In this document: positions 16,803 to 25,895 of the stretch, in pieces
How the letters are laid out: each line of letters starts with the position of its first letter
Position numbering within the stretch: the stretch's first letter is position 1
DNA from: Pseudomonas sp. PSB18
GTDB taxonomy: Bacteria > Pseudomonadota > Gammaproteobacteria > Pseudomonadales > Pseudomonadaceae
NCBI RefSeq assembly: GCF_014596565.1
Contig: NZ_NOIN01000010.1
Coordinates: 62,001 to 126,000, forward strand
DNA: 64,000 nt
Direction of reading: 5' to 3'
Position numbers and translations under genes: made by a program
Notes under the pieces: generated by a model
What the model was told of the DNA's origin: nothing
The model's input: only the letters and a program-made list of their open reading frames with translations
Databases searched by the model: none

Positions 16803-18413
16803 ATGAACCAGGACAATCTGATCGAAGTCCGCGACCTGGCGGTGGAATTCGTTGTCGGGCAACACCGCCAGCGCGTGGTCGAGGGTGTCAGTTTCGACAT
16901 CAAGCGCGGCGAAACCCTGGCCCTGGTGGGGGAAAGCGGCTCGGGCAAATCGGTGACCGCCCACTCGATCCTGCGATTGCTGCCCTACCCGCTGGCCCAT
17001 CATCCCACCGGCGTCATCCAGTATGCCGGGCAGAACATGCTGGGGCTGAAGGAAAAAACCATCCGTCACATCCGCGGCAACCGGATCGCGATGATCTTTC
17101 AGGAGCCGATGACGTCCCTCAATCCGCTGCACTCCATCGGCAAGCAGATCAATGAAGTCCTCGGCCTGCACAAGGGCCTGACCGGCAAGGTCGCGACCCG
17201 TCGAACCCTGGAATTGCTGGAACTGGTGGGCATTCCCGAGCCGCACAAGCGCCTCAAGGCCCTGCCCCACGAACTGTCCGGCGGCCAGCGCCAGCGGGTG
17301 ATGATCGCCATGGCCCTGGCCAACGAGCCGGAACTGCTGATCGCCGACGAGCCGACCACCGCCCTGGACGTCACCGTCCAGCTGAAAATCCTCGATCTGC
17401 TCAAGGATCTGCAGGCACGATTGGGCATGTCGCTGCTGCTGATCAGCCACGATTTGAACCTGGTCAGAAGAATTGCGCATCGCGTATGTGTCATGCAGCG
17501 CGGTTGCATCGTCGAACAGGCATCGTGCGCAGAGTTGTTCCGCGCGCCGCAGCATCCGTACACTCGGGAACTGCTGGCCGCCGAGCCCAGCGGCAACCCG
17601 GCAAACAACGTGGTCGGCCCGCCGCTGTTGCAGGTCGAGGACCTGAAAGTCTGGTTCCCGATCAAAAAAGGCCTGTTCAAGCGCACGGTGGATTACATCA
17701 AGGCCGTGGATGGCATTCGCTTCAGCCTGCCCCAGGGCCAGACCCTGGGCATTGTTGGCGAGAGCGGCTCCGGCAAGTCGACCCTGGGGCTGGCGATCCT
17801 GAGGCTGATCGGCAGTCAGGGCGGGATCCGCTTCGAAGGCAAGCAGTTGGACAGCCTGACGCAGCAGCAGGTACGACCGCTGCGCCGGGAGATGCAAGTG
17901 GTGTTTCAGGACCCGTTTGGTAGCCTGAGCCCGCGGATGTGTGTGGGGCAGATCGTCGGTGAAGGCCTGCGGATCCACAAGATCGGCACCGAAGCCGAAC
18001 AGGAACACGCGATAATCGCGGCATTGAAGGAGGTAGGCCTGGACCCGGAAACCCGGAACCGCTACCCCCATGAATTTTCTGGAGGGCAACGGCAGCGTAT
18101 CGCCATTGCCCGGGCCCTGGTGCTCAAGCCGGCGTTGATTCTACTGGATGAACCGACGTCGGCCCTGGACCGTACCGTGCAACGCCAGGTGGTGGAGCTG
18201 TTGCGGTCGCTGCAAACCAAGTACAACCTGACGTACCTGTTTATCAGCCATGACCTGGCTGTCGTCAAAGCGCTGAGCCACCAATTGATGGTGGTCAAGC
18301 ATGGCCAAGTGGTCGAACAAGGTGATGCCCGCAGCATATTCGCCGCGCCGCAACACCCCTATACACAGCAGTTGCTGGAGGCCGCCTTCCTGGCCCCACC
18401 AACTGCCGAATAA
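16803..18413 (+). CDS. nppD: Peptide ABC transporter ATP-binding protein, fused double cassette (NppD/YejF-like)
   Basis: A 536-residue ATPase with two complete ABC cassettes in one chain. Each has a Walker A GESGSGKS (about residues 43 and 320), an ABC signature (LSGGQRQRVMIAMAL and FSGGQRQRIAIARAL) and a Walker B ending LLIADEPTTALD or LILLDEPTSALD. The fused dual-cassette form is typical of YejF. It energises the NppB/NppC channel. It begins one base after the nppC stop; fabI follows 19 bp downstream and could be read through from this operon. Confidence 0.93.
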   Translation: MNQDNLIEVRDLAVEFVVGQHRQRVVEGVSFDIKRGETLALVGESGSGKSVTAHSILRLLPYPLAHHPTGVIQYAGQNMLGLKEKTIRHIRGNRIAMIFQEPMTSLNPLHSIGKQINEVLGLHKGLTGKVATRRTLELLELVGIPEPHKRLKALPHELSGGQRQRVMIAMALANEPELLIADEPTTALDVTVQLKILDLLKDLQARLGMSLLLISHDLNLVRRIAHRVCVMQRGCIVEQASCAELFRAPQHPYTRELLAAEPSGNPANNVVGPPLLQVEDLKVWFPIKKGLFKRTVDYIKAVDGIRFSLPQGQTLGIVGESGSGKSTLGLAILRLIGSQGGIRFEGKQLDSLTQQQVRPLRREMQVVFQDPFGSLSPRMCVGQIVGEGLRIHKIGTEAEQEHAIIAALKEVGLDPETRNRYPHEFSGGQRQRIAIARALVLKPALILLDEPTSALDRTVQRQVVELLRSLQTKYNLTYLFISHDLAVVKALSHQLMVVKHGQVVEQGDARSIFAAPQHPYTQQLLEAAFLAPPTAE

Positions 18414-18432
18414 CCTGAAAGAGGAGCAACAC

Positions 18433-19227
18433 ATGGGTTTTCTCGCCGGTAAGCGCGTACTGATCGTCGGTGTCGCCAGCAAGCTGTCCATCGCATCCGG
18501 CATCGCCGCCGCCATGCATCGCGAGGGCGCTGAACTTGCCTTCACTTATCAGAACGACAAACTCAAGGGTCGTGTCGAAGAATTCGCCCAAGGCTGGGGT
18601 TCGAGCCCTGAGCTGTGCTTCCCGTGCGACGTGGCCAGCGATGAAGAAATCGCCAAGGTCTTCGAAGAACTGAGCAAGAAGTGGGACGGCCTGGACTGCA
18701 TCGTGCACTCCGTGGGCTTCGCCCCGGGCGACCAGCTGGACGGCGACTTCACTGAAGCCACCACCCGTGAAGGCTTCCGCATCGCCCACGACATCAGCGC
18801 CTACAGCTTCGTCGCCCTGGCCAAGGCCGGCCGCGAGATGATGAAGGGCCGCAACGGCAGCCTGCTGACCCTGTCGTACCTGGGCGCCGAGCGCACCATG
18901 CCGAACTACAACGTCATGGGCATGGCCAAGGCCTCCCTGGAAGCCGGCGTGCGCTACCTGGCCGGCTCCCTGGGCCCGGACGGTACCCGCGTCAACTGCG
19001 TCTCGGCCGGTCCGATCCGCACCCTCGCCGCTTCCGGCATCAAGAACTTCCGCAAGATGCTGGCCGCCAACGAAGCGCAAACCCCGCTGCGTCGCAACGT
19101 CACCATCGAAGAAGTCGGCAACGCCGGCGCCTTCCTGTGCTCCGACCTGGCGTCGGGCATCAGCGGTGAAATCATGTACGTGGACGGCGGCTTCAACACC
19201 ACCGCCATGGGCAACATCGAAGAATAA
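18433..19227 (+). CDS. fabI: Enoyl-[acyl-carrier-protein] reductase (NADH), FabI
   Basis: A 264-residue short-chain-dehydrogenase-type enzyme catalysing the last reduction of each fatty-acid elongation cycle; it is the triclosan target. The NADH-binding start FLAGKRVLIVGVASKLSIASG, the HSVGFAPGD region and the catalytic Tyr-x6-Lys in YNVMGMAKAS are all intact. The ATG at 18433 follows a strong GAGGAG site. Though close behind nppD, it is a housekeeping gene in the same relative place in P. aeruginosa and ends in its own terminator. Confidence 0.97.
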   Translation: MGFLAGKRVLIVGVASKLSIASGIAAAMHREGAELAFTYQNDKLKGRVEEFAQGWGSSPELCFPCDVASDEEIAKVFEELSKKWDGLDCIVHSVGFAPGDQLDGDFTEATTREGFRIAHDISAYSFVALAKAGREMMKGRNGSLLTLSYLGAERTMPNYNVMGMAKASLEAGVRYLAGSLGPDGTRVNCVSAGPIRTLAASGIKNFRKMLAANEAQTPLRRNVTIEEVGNAGAFLCSDLASGISGEIMYVDGGFNTTAMGNIEE

Positions 19228-19242
19228 TCTTCGCCGCGCCTG

Positions 19243-19282
19243 AAAAACGCCGCTCGTCCTGAAGAGGACGAGCGGCGTTTTT
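19243..19282 (+). terminator. Rho-independent terminator of fabI
   Basis: A perfect stem (AAAACGCCGCTCGTCCT with its reverse complement, arms about 17 bp, GAAG loop at 19261-19264) is followed by a T run. It begins 15 bp after the fabI stop. Confidence 0.95.
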
Positions 19283-19314
19283 CATTCCCGATTCCGCAGC
19301 CACCCCATCCCCCT

Positions 19315-19402
19315 TGTGGGAGCGAGCCTGCTCGCGATGGCTATCTGTCAGTCGCATCAGTATTGGCTGAGCCACCGCTATCGCGAGCAGGCTCGCTCCA
19401 CA
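19315..19402. repeat. REP pair in inverted orientation (REPIN-like)
   Basis: REP cores lie at 19315-19338 and 19380-19402; the right copy lacks one C of the usual CTCCC. It lies between the fabI terminator and the AraC-type regulator. Confidence 0.8.
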
Positions 19403-19490
19403 GGGTTTCAACGGGTCGGGCGACTCGTGGGGGCATTTGCCGGCGAGGGCCTATACACTGCGACACAGGTTCAATAAGAGGCGCCGACCG

Positions 19491-20315
19491 ATGAAGCCCA
19501 TCCCCCAGGATTCCGCCCCCCGTTTCTGGCGCGATGCAGCCTTGCCCTTCATCGAAGCCCGGGCTATCGCGGATGGGCGCAAGGTCTGTTACTCGCGGCA
19601 TTCCCACGACCATTTCTCCATCGGGGCGATCACCGCCGGATGCAGCACCTACGTGCATGAGCAGTCGAACTTCAAGGTCGAGAGCGGCACCGTGGTGCTG
19701 ATGAACCCTGGAGATGTCCACGCCTGCAACCCGATTGACGATCAGCCATGGTCATACGTGATGCTCTACGTCGACACCCTGTGGCTAAGGGACCTGCAGC
19801 GACGGATCGGCTTTGACGAGCAGCTGGAATTCCAGGGTTTTGCCACTACCCACAGCCGCGACGCCGAGCTGTTTGCCGCACTGCAAGGGTTGTATGAGCA
19901 GTTGGTGGATGAACGGCTCGCCCCTTCGTCCAAACAGGCCGCCGCCGAGGCGTTCTTTACCGATCTGCAGCAGCGTCTCAACCCGGCGGGGCGTCCGGAC
20001 CGGGGCAGCCATCCAGGGTTGATGCGGGCGGCGCAGTTTATCCATGACCATTGCACCGAAGCCTTGAAGCTCGAAGACATCTGCGCCGCCGCGCAACTGT
20101 CGCCGTCGTACCTGAGCCGCGCCTTCAAGCGCCACTACGGGATGACGCCCCACGCCTTCCTGGTCAATCGCCGGATCCAGTTCGCCCGCCGGCAATTGCG
20201 CGAAGGCAAGCTGATCGCCGACGTCGCGCTGGACAGCGGATTTGCCGATCAGGCGCATTTCCAGCGAGCCTTCAAGCAGCACCTGGCGGCGACGCCAGGG
20301 CAATATCGAGGCTGA
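19491..20315 (+). CDS. AraC-family transcriptional regulator with N-terminal AraC-type cupin domain
   Basis: A 274-residue regulator. The N-terminal part (about 1-140) is a cupin-like effector domain (HSHDHFSIGAITAG, VVLMNPGDVHACNP). The C-terminal part (about 175-274) carries two helix-turn-helix motifs, LEDICAAAQLSPSYLSRAFK and IADVALDSGFADQAHFQRAF. This type commonly controls an adjacent LysE exporter in Pseudomonas; here a LysE-type gene lies convergent 63 bp downstream, so the link is plausible but unproved. The ATG at 19491 was chosen; upstream in-frame sequence is intergenic in character. Confidence 0.87.
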   Translation: MKPIPQDSAPRFWRDAALPFIEARAIADGRKVCYSRHSHDHFSIGAITAGCSTYVHEQSNFKVESGTVVLMNPGDVHACNPIDDQPWSYVMLYVDTLWLRDLQRRIGFDEQLEFQGFATTHSRDAELFAALQGLYEQLVDERLAPSSKQAAAEAFFTDLQQRLNPAGRPDRGSHPGLMRAAQFIHDHCTEALKLEDICAAAQLSPSYLSRAFKRHYGMTPHAFLVNRRIQFARRQLREGKLIADVALDSGFADQAHFQRAFKQHLAATPGQYRG

Positions 20316-20332
20316 CACGAGGCCATCGGGTG

Positions 20333-20347
20333 ATCCCCTCGCCACAA
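20333..20347. repeat. Half copy of family B palindromic repeat
   Basis: ATCCCCTCGCCACAA matches one arm of the family B repeat seen in full at 26785-26918. It lies in the short gap between the convergent AraC regulator and LysE-type genes. Confidence 0.5.
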
Positions 20348-20378
20348 AAAGCTTGCAAGTCAAAACACCCGTGACACC

Positions 20379-20966
20379 TCAAGGCAGCAACAGGTACATC
20401 GCGCTGGCTACCAGCAACCCCGCCATCGTCCGGTTGAACCAGCGCATGGTCGCCGGATTGCCCAACCAGTTGCGCAGGAAACTGCCGGCATACGCCCAAC
20501 AGCCCACCGAGACGTAGCAGATCACCAGGTAGACGGCTGCAAATTGCCAGACCAGCCTCGCTTCGCCATCGGCGACGAAGGCACCCATCCCCGCGACACA
20601 GGCCAACCAGGCCTTGGGATTGAGCCATTGCATCAGTGCTCCATGAAACATCGAGGGCGCGCGCCCTTCGTCCGAGCTTCCCAGGTGTCCGTTATCCCGT
20701 GCCAGCTTCCAGGCCATGAACAACAGGAACGCCACGCCACCCAATTGCACCACTCGCGTGAGGCCGGGCCAGCGCTGCAAGACTTCATGCAAGCCCAGCC
20801 CCATCAGCACCAGCAGCAGGACAAAGCCCAGGGTTGCACCGGCCACATGGCGCAACGTCGCCCGAAAACCGTACCGGGCCCCGGAGCTGAGGGCCACGAT
20901 ATTGACCGGACCTGGCGTGATGGAGGCGACAAGCGCAAACGCCGCCATGGAGAAAAACAGAGTCAT
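20379..20966 (-). CDS. LysE/RhtB-family amino-acid exporter
   Basis: A 195-residue inner-membrane exporter of the LysE superfamily. The family signature near the N terminus is ITPGPVNIVALSSGARYGFR, with six predicted hydrophobic segments and the internal LNPKAWLACVAG motif. These proteins export amino acids or small metabolites when they accumulate. Substrate cannot be assigned. It is convergent with an AraC-type regulator that may control it. Confidence 0.88.
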   Translation of the reverse strand: MTLFFSMAAFALVASITPGPVNIVALSSGARYGFRATLRHVAGATLGFVLLLVLMGLGLHEVLQRWPGLTRVVQLGGVAFLLFMAWKLARDNGHLGSSDEGRAPSMFHGALMQWLNPKAWLACVAGMGAFVADGEARLVWQFAAVYLVICYVSVGCWAYAGSFLRNWLGNPATMRWFNRTMAGLLVASAMYLLLP

Positions 20967-21142
20967 CGCATACCTTCTTCATGTTGGTGAGGGGGTGCTC
21001 ACAGTAAATCTGCGCAAACCGCAGGTATTGCACAAAACTGCCCCATCGCAACCACGCGGTATCCGGTGATTTTTTCGTAAACTGTATGCGAATCCGGCCA
21101 GTGGAGCCGATACTGTGCGGCTATCTCAGTCAGGCGTGCCCT

Positions 21143-22597
21143 ATGTCCTTTGCGGTATTGCGATTCATTGGCTTCATTCTCGGTATTTTCCTGATCACAC
21201 TGGCCGCGAGCATGGTGATTCCGCTCATCACGTTGATGATCTATGGGCGAAACGATGACCTCTCGGCATTCCTGTGGTCGAGCCTGATCACCTTCACCTG
21301 TGGCATCGCGCTGGTCGCTCGCGGACGGCCCGCACACACGCAGATGCGCCCTCGGGACATGTACCTGTTGACGACCGCCAGCTGGGTCGTCGTCTGCGTG
21401 TTCTGCGCACTGCCGCTGGTGTTCATCCAGCACATCAGCTACACCGACGCCTTTTTCGAGACGATGTCAGGCATCACCACCACCGGCTCGACCGTCCTGA
21501 CCGGGCTGGACAGCGCATCCCCCGGCCTGTTGATCTGGCGCTCGATGTTGCACTGGCTTGGCGGGATCGGCTTTATCGGCATGGCGGTAGCGGTCCTGCC
21601 GCTGCTGCGGGTCGGCGGCATGCGACTGTTCCAGACCGAGTCGTCGGACTGGTCGGAAAAAGTCACTCCGCGCTCCCACGTCGCAGCGAACTACATTCTG
21701 TGGATCTATATAGGATTGACCGCTGTGGCGACCCTGGCCTTGTGGCTGGCAGGCATGACGCCTTTCGAAGCGATCAATCATGCGATGTCCCTGATCTCCA
21801 CGGGCGGCTTTTCCACGTCGGACGCTTCCCTGGGACACTGGCCTCAACCGGCGATCCATTGGGTGTCGGTCGTCGTCATGATGGCCGGTTCGCTGCCATT
21901 CACCTTGTATGTGGCCACCTTGCGCGGCAACCGGCGAGCCTTGTTCAAGGATCAGCAAGTCAGGGGTTTTGTCGGCTTTCTGGTCGTCACCTGGCTCGTG
22001 GTAGGCACATGGCTGAGTCTGAACAGTGACTACACATGGTGGGATGCGGTCCGTATCGTGGCCGTCAACGTGACGTCCGTGGTCACCACCACGGGCGTTG
22101 CGCTGGGTGACTACACCCTATGGGGCAGTTTTGCCTTGTTGCTGTTCTTCTACCTGACGTTCGTCGGCGGCTGTTCCGGATCAACCGCCGGCGGCCTGAA
22201 GATCTTTCGCTTTCAGGTGGCCGGAGCCCTGCTGATGGGCAACTTGAAACAACTGATCCATCCCCGGGCCGTGATTCAGAAAAAATACAACAACCATCCC
22301 ATCGATGAGGAAATCGTTCGCTCGCTGCTGACGTTTTCATTCTTTTTCACCATCACCATCGGCGCTATCGCCCTGGGACTGGCACTGATCGGACTGGACT
22401 GGACAACCGCCTTGACCGGCGCGGCCACCGCCGTGTGCAACGTGGGGCCGGGGCTGGGATCGATCATCGGCCCGGCGGGTAACTTCTCGACATTGCCGGA
22501 TGCCGCAAAATGGCTGCTGACCGTTGGCATGCTGCTGGGTCGCCTGGAGATCCTCACCGTCCTGGTGCTATTCACGCCGGTGTTCTGGAAGTATTGA
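21143..22597 (+). CDS. trkH: Trk-type potassium uptake membrane protein TrkH
   Basis: A 484-residue K+ translocating subunit of the Trk system, working with the cytosolic regulator TrkA (not in this window). The four pore loops of the SKT family are recognisable: TTTGSTVLTGLD, STGGFSTSDASL, VTTTGVALGDY and CNVGPGLGSIIGPAG. The start MSFAVLRFIGFILGIF (ATG at 21143) gives the family length; an upstream extension is not hydrophobic and was rejected. It is a single-gene unit. Confidence 0.93.
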   Translation: MSFAVLRFIGFILGIFLITLAASMVIPLITLMIYGRNDDLSAFLWSSLITFTCGIALVARGRPAHTQMRPRDMYLLTTASWVVVCVFCALPLVFIQHISYTDAFFETMSGITTTGSTVLTGLDSASPGLLIWRSMLHWLGGIGFIGMAVAVLPLLRVGGMRLFQTESSDWSEKVTPRSHVAANYILWIYIGLTAVATLALWLAGMTPFEAINHAMSLISTGGFSTSDASLGHWPQPAIHWVSVVVMMAGSLPFTLYVATLRGNRRALFKDQQVRGFVGFLVVTWLVVGTWLSLNSDYTWWDAVRIVAVNVTSVVTTTGVALGDYTLWGSFALLLFFYLTFVGGCSGSTAGGLKIFRFQVAGALLMGNLKQLIHPRAVIQKKYNNHPIDEEIVRSLLTFSFFFTITIGAIALGLALIGLDWTTALTGAATAVCNVGPGLGSIIGPAGNFSTLPDAAKWLLTVGMLLGRLEILTVLVLFTPVFWKY

Positions 22598-22666
22598 ACA
22601 GACCCGGAAAATTCACTGTCGATTTTTCGGTGGAGCTGAGCAGGGCACGGTTCTATGCTCAGCCCC

Positions 22667-23749
22667 ATGAACAGACAAGACTCGCTGCTCCCACCCCACG
22701 CCGAAATGGTCCGCGCCATGCTCGAACGGGACACCGCCTACGAGGGGGTGTTCTTCACCGCGGTCAAGACCACCGGCATTTTCTGTCGCCCAGCCTGCAC
22801 GGCGCGCAAACCCAAACCGGAGAACGTGGAGTTCTTCGCCCATGCTGACGACGCGCTATCGGCCGGCTACCGCGCCTGCCTGCGCTGCAAGCCCCTGGAC
22901 GCTGCCGCCATCGCACCGGACTGGATCCAGGCGCTGCTCAAGGCCGTCGATGCCGAACCCGATCTACGCTGGACGGACGCCCTGCTGCTGGAACAACGCA
23001 TCGAACCCTTGAAACTGCGGCGCTGGTTCAAACAGCATTTCGGCATGACCTTTCACGCCTACCTGCGCACCCGGCGCCTGGGCATTGCCCTGGGTGGCAT
23101 CAAGGAGGGCAATTCCATCGACAACGCGGCGTTCGATTCGGGCTACGAGTCCCTGAGCGGCTTTCGCGATGCGTTCGTGAAGTCTTTCCACATCACCCCC
23201 GGCCGGGCCGCCCAGAGCGAACCCCTGTTGTTCACGCGCCTGACCACACCATTGGGGCCAATGCTGGCCATGGCCGAACGACGCGGACTGGTGCTGCTGG
23301 AGTTTCTCGACCGCCCGGCCCTGACCCGGGAAATCGAGGAACTGCAACAGCGCTACGGCTACACCGTCGCGCCGGGGCACAACGCACACTTGCAGCAGAT
23401 CGAAACCGAACTGACGGATTATTTCGCCGGGAACCTCACGACATTCAACGTCCCGTTACACATGCCTGGCAGTGCATTTGCCATCCGGGTCTGGGGCGAA
23501 CTGCAAAAAATCCCTTATGGCGAAACTCGCAGCTACGGTGCCATCGCCGCCATCCTCGGTAGCCCTGGCGCCAGCCGCGCCGTAGGGTTGGCCAATGGTC
23601 AGAATCGCCTGGCCATCGTTGTACCGTGCCATCGGGTAATCGGTGCGGACGGCTCCCTGACCGGCTATGGTGGCGGGCAACCGCGCAAGGCCTTCCTGCT
23701 GCGACTGGAAAAAGCCGCCATGCAGATTTCCCTGCCCCTGGCGTTCTGA
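22667..23749 (+). CDS. ada: Bifunctional alkylation-response regulator / O6-methylguanine-DNA methyltransferase Ada
   Basis: A 360-residue Ada. The N-terminal zinc module that accepts methyl from phosphotriesters has four cysteines, C40, C44, C71 and C74. An AraC-type HTH follows (about 95-185). The C-terminal suicide methyltransferase domain has the acceptor C321 in VVPCHRVIG, the same number as in E. coli Ada when the ATG at 22667 is used; an ATG four codons upstream is also possible. Methylated Ada activates its own operon. The alkA-type glycosylase gene follows by 22 bp. No obvious Ada box was seen in the 70-bp upstream gap. Confidence 0.94.
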   Translation: MNRQDSLLPPHAEMVRAMLERDTAYEGVFFTAVKTTGIFCRPACTARKPKPENVEFFAHADDALSAGYRACLRCKPLDAAAIAPDWIQALLKAVDAEPDLRWTDALLLEQRIEPLKLRRWFKQHFGMTFHAYLRTRRLGIALGGIKEGNSIDNAAFDSGYESLSGFRDAFVKSFHITPGRAAQSEPLLFTRLTTPLGPMLAMAERRGLVLLEFLDRPALTREIEELQQRYGYTVAPGHNAHLQQIETELTDYFAGNLTTFNVPLHMPGSAFAIRVWGELQKIPYGETRSYGAIAAILGSPGASRAVGLANGQNRLAIVVPCHRVIGADGSLTGYGGGQPRKAFLLRLEKAAMQISLPLAF

Positions 23750-23771
23750 CCATCCCGAGGACACAGACCCG

Positions 23772-24404
23772 ATGCCCGTGCCGTACCACGATGCCAGCGT
23801 CTTTCTTGCCAACCTCGATGAAGATTGGCGGCGTCACGTCGAAACGACCGGCCCTTGCCTGCTGCAGCCCAAGCCGGCCCGCGATCCCTACGAAGTCCTG
23901 GTGCGGGCCATCGCCTACCAGCAACTGCATGCCAAGGCGGGCGATGCGATTTTCGGTCGACTGCTGGCGTTGTTCCCGACGCAGCCGTTCCCCAAACCGG
24001 AGCAGATTCTGGCGACCGACTTCGAGCTGCTACGCGGTTGCGGATTCTCCGCCAGCAAGATCGCAACCATCCAGGGCATCGCCCAGGCGGCCCTGGACGG
24101 TGTGGTGCCGGATTACCCGACAGCGTTGGCGATGGACGACGAAGCCCTGATCGAACGCCTGGTCACCCTGCGCGGCGTCGGTCGCTGGACCGTGGAAATG
24201 TTGTTGATCTACAGCCTGGAGCGACCGGACATCCTGCCAGTAGACGACTTCGGTGTACGCGAAGGCTATCGGCGCCTGAAGGGCCTCGAACGACAACCCG
24301 GTCGCAAGCAGATGATCGACATCGGCCTGGCCTGGAGCCCCTATCGGACGGTGGCGGCGTGGTACCTGTGGCGGGTGCCGGTGCCTGGCCGTGGGACCGC
24401 GTGA
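23772..24404 (+). CDS. alkA: DNA-3-methyladenine glycosylase II (AlkA/HhH-GPD)
   Basis: A 210-residue base-excision glycosylase removing alkylated purines. The helix-hairpin-helix LVTLRGVGRWTVEMLLIYSL is followed by the catalytic Asp region DILPVDDFGVREGYRRL, the classical HhH-GPD arrangement. It is shorter than E. coli AlkA (282 residues) because it lacks the N-terminal domain; such short forms are common in Pseudomonas. It is probably co-transcribed with ada as an adaptive-response operon. Confidence 0.9.
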   Translation: MPVPYHDASVFLANLDEDWRRHVETTGPCLLQPKPARDPYEVLVRAIAYQQLHAKAGDAIFGRLLALFPTQPFPKPEQILATDFELLRGCGFSASKIATIQGIAQAALDGVVPDYPTALAMDDEALIERLVTLRGVGRWTVEMLLIYSLERPDILPVDDFGVREGYRRLKGLERQPGRKQMIDIGLAWSPYRTVAAWYLWRVPVPGRGTA

Positions 24405-24411
24405 TCGTTCT

Positions 24412-24475
24412 TCGCGAGCAGGCTCGCTCCCACAGAGGATCGCATTTCAATGTGGGAGCGAGCCTGCTCGCGATG
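24412..24475. repeat. REP pair in inverted orientation (REPIN-like), short loop
   Basis: Facing REP cores with only about 20 bp between them. The arms are nearly perfect complements, so transcription through it would give a long hairpin downstream of alkA. Confidence 0.85.
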
Positions 24476-24542
24476 GCGTCAGACCTGTCGAACGCTGACC
24501 GTCTACGCTGTCCAGGATCATTCCATCCCCTCGGAGGCTCCC

Positions 24543-25031
24543 ATGCAGCTTGAAGGTTCCTGCCATTGCGGCGCGGTGTCATTCAGCCTGACCTGTGCCC
24601 ACCCCTACCCTTACCAGCGCTGCTACTGCTCGATCTGTCGCAAGACCCAGGGCGGCGGCGGTTTCGCGATCAACCTGGGCGGCGATGCCCGCAGCCTCAA
24701 GGTGCGCGGTCGTCGGCACATCTCGATCTACCATGCGAAGCTCAAGAACGAAGGCGATAAACGCGCCCACCGCAGCAGTGCCGAACGGCATTTCTGCTCC
24801 CTCTGCGGTTCGGGATTGTGGCTGTTCAGCCCTGAATGGCCGGAATTGATCCACCCTTTCGCCTCGGCCATCGACACGCCACTGCCGGTTCCGCCGGAGC
24901 ACACCCACCTGATGCTTGGTTCCAAGGCTCCCTGGGTGGAAGTCGAAGCGCACCCGGGAGACCAGCGGTTCGAGGTTTATCCCGAGGAATCCATTGCCCA
25001 ATGGCATGAGCGCCTGGGGTTGAAGGCTTAA
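24543..25031 (+). CDS. GFA family protein (glutathione-dependent formaldehyde-activating enzyme-like)
   Basis: A 162-residue zinc protein of the GFA/CENP-V fold. Cysteines sit in the expected clusters: GSCHCGAVSF near residue 7, RCYCSICRKTQGGG near 29 and HFCSLCGSGLW near 82. The family was named for a proposed role in glutathione-formaldehyde adduct formation, but most members have no proven activity. It stands between two REPINs as a single gene, start ATG 24543. Confidence 0.85.
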   Translation: MQLEGSCHCGAVSFSLTCAHPYPYQRCYCSICRKTQGGGGFAINLGGDARSLKVRGRRHISIYHAKLKNEGDKRAHRSSAERHFCSLCGSGLWLFSPEWPELIHPFASAIDTPLPVPPEHTHLMLGSKAPWVEVEAHPGDQRFEVYPEESIAQWHERLGLKA

Positions 25032-25037
25032 GGCCCC

Positions 25038-25102
25038 ATCGCGAGCAGGCTCGCTCCCACATGGAAACGCATTCCCCCTGTGGGAGCGAGCCTGCTCGCG
25101 AT
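25038..25102. repeat. REP pair in inverted orientation (REPIN-like), short loop
   Basis: Cores at 25038-25061 and 25079-25102, 17 bp apart, begin 7 bp after the GFA stop. It lies between convergent GFA and miaE genes, where it could terminate both transcripts. Confidence 0.85.
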
Positions 25103-25126
25103 GGCGTCAATACCGACAACGCTGCA

Positions 25127-25732
25127 CTACAGCGCCGGCACACCACTGTGAAAACGAAACTCCACATCCGGCGACGCGATCAGGTCCCGCTCGGCCTCAC
25201 GCACCTTGTCGATCACCTGGGCGATGTCCTTGGCATCACCATACTGGTAGGCCAGTTTCAGGTAACCCTGGAAATGCCGGACCTCGCTTTTCAGCAGGCC
25301 GAAATAGAACTTGCCCAGCTCTTCGTCCAGGTGCGGCACCAATGCCTCGAAGCGCTCGCAACTGCGGGCTTCGATGAACGCACCGACCACCAGGGTATCC
25401 ACCAGCTTGACCGGCTCGTGGCTGCGCACCACCTTGCGCAGGCCCGAGGCGTAACGCCCGGCGGAGAGCTGGCGCAGGCCAACCTTGCGCTTTTTCATCA
25501 GGCGCATGACTTGCTCGTGGTGCACCAGCTCTTCCCGGGCCAGACGCGACATCATGTTGATCAGATCGACATGGGAATGGTACTTGGCGATCAGGCTCAG
25601 GGCGGTGCTGGCGGCCTTGAACTCGCAGTTCTTATGGTCGATCAGCAACGTTTCCTGATCGGCCAACGCAGCCTGGACCCAGGCATCGGGGGTGCGGCAG
25701 CCAAGGAATTCGTGGATTTCGGGAAGGATCAT
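25127..25732 (-). CDS. miaE: tRNA-(ms2io6A37)-hydroxylase MiaE
   Basis: A 201-residue di-iron monooxygenase that hydroxylates the isopentenyl group of ms2i6A37 in tRNA. Iron-ligand motifs are visible: REELVHHEQVMRLM (E-x-x-H), the Glu in ARSCERFEAL and SEVRHFQGYLKLA. The start MILPEIHEFLGC at 25732 was chosen over a longer reading because it matches family starts. The modification is oxygen dependent. The divergent neighbour is a universal stress gene with an Anr-like box in the 163-bp gap between them. Confidence 0.93.
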   Translation of the reverse strand: MILPEIHEFLGCRTPDAWVQAALADQETLLIDHKNCEFKAASTALSLIAKYHSHVDLINMMSRLAREELVHHEQVMRLMKKRKVGLRQLSAGRYASGLRKVVRSHEPVKLVDTLVVGAFIEARSCERFEALVPHLDEELGKFYFGLLKSEVRHFQGYLKLAYQYGDAKDIAQVIDKVREAERDLIASPDVEFRFHSGVPAL

Positions 25733-25809
25733 GGGGCTCACGGGCAAAAGGTAGTCGAGCGAAGGGCGCCGATTATACCGGCCTGCCCCCAGACCACCAG
25801 TCACCGTCG

Positions 25810-25823
25810 TTGATATGCGTCAA
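25810..25823 (+). promoter_or_regulatory. Anr/Fnr-type box upstream of the universal stress gene
   Basis: TTGAT-ATGC-GTCAA matches the Anr/Dnr consensus TTGAT-N4-ATCAA at nine of ten positions. Its centre lies 41.5 bp upstream of a start point near 25858, served by a plausible -10 TAGAAC at 25846-25851. This is the class II activator geometry, supporting oxygen-limited induction of the downstream gene. Confidence 0.65.
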
Positions 25824-25895
25824 GTCGCAGACGCTTCATAGCAACTAGAACTATAGTTGAGCAACGCCACGCGCTTTCATCTGGAGACACCGATC

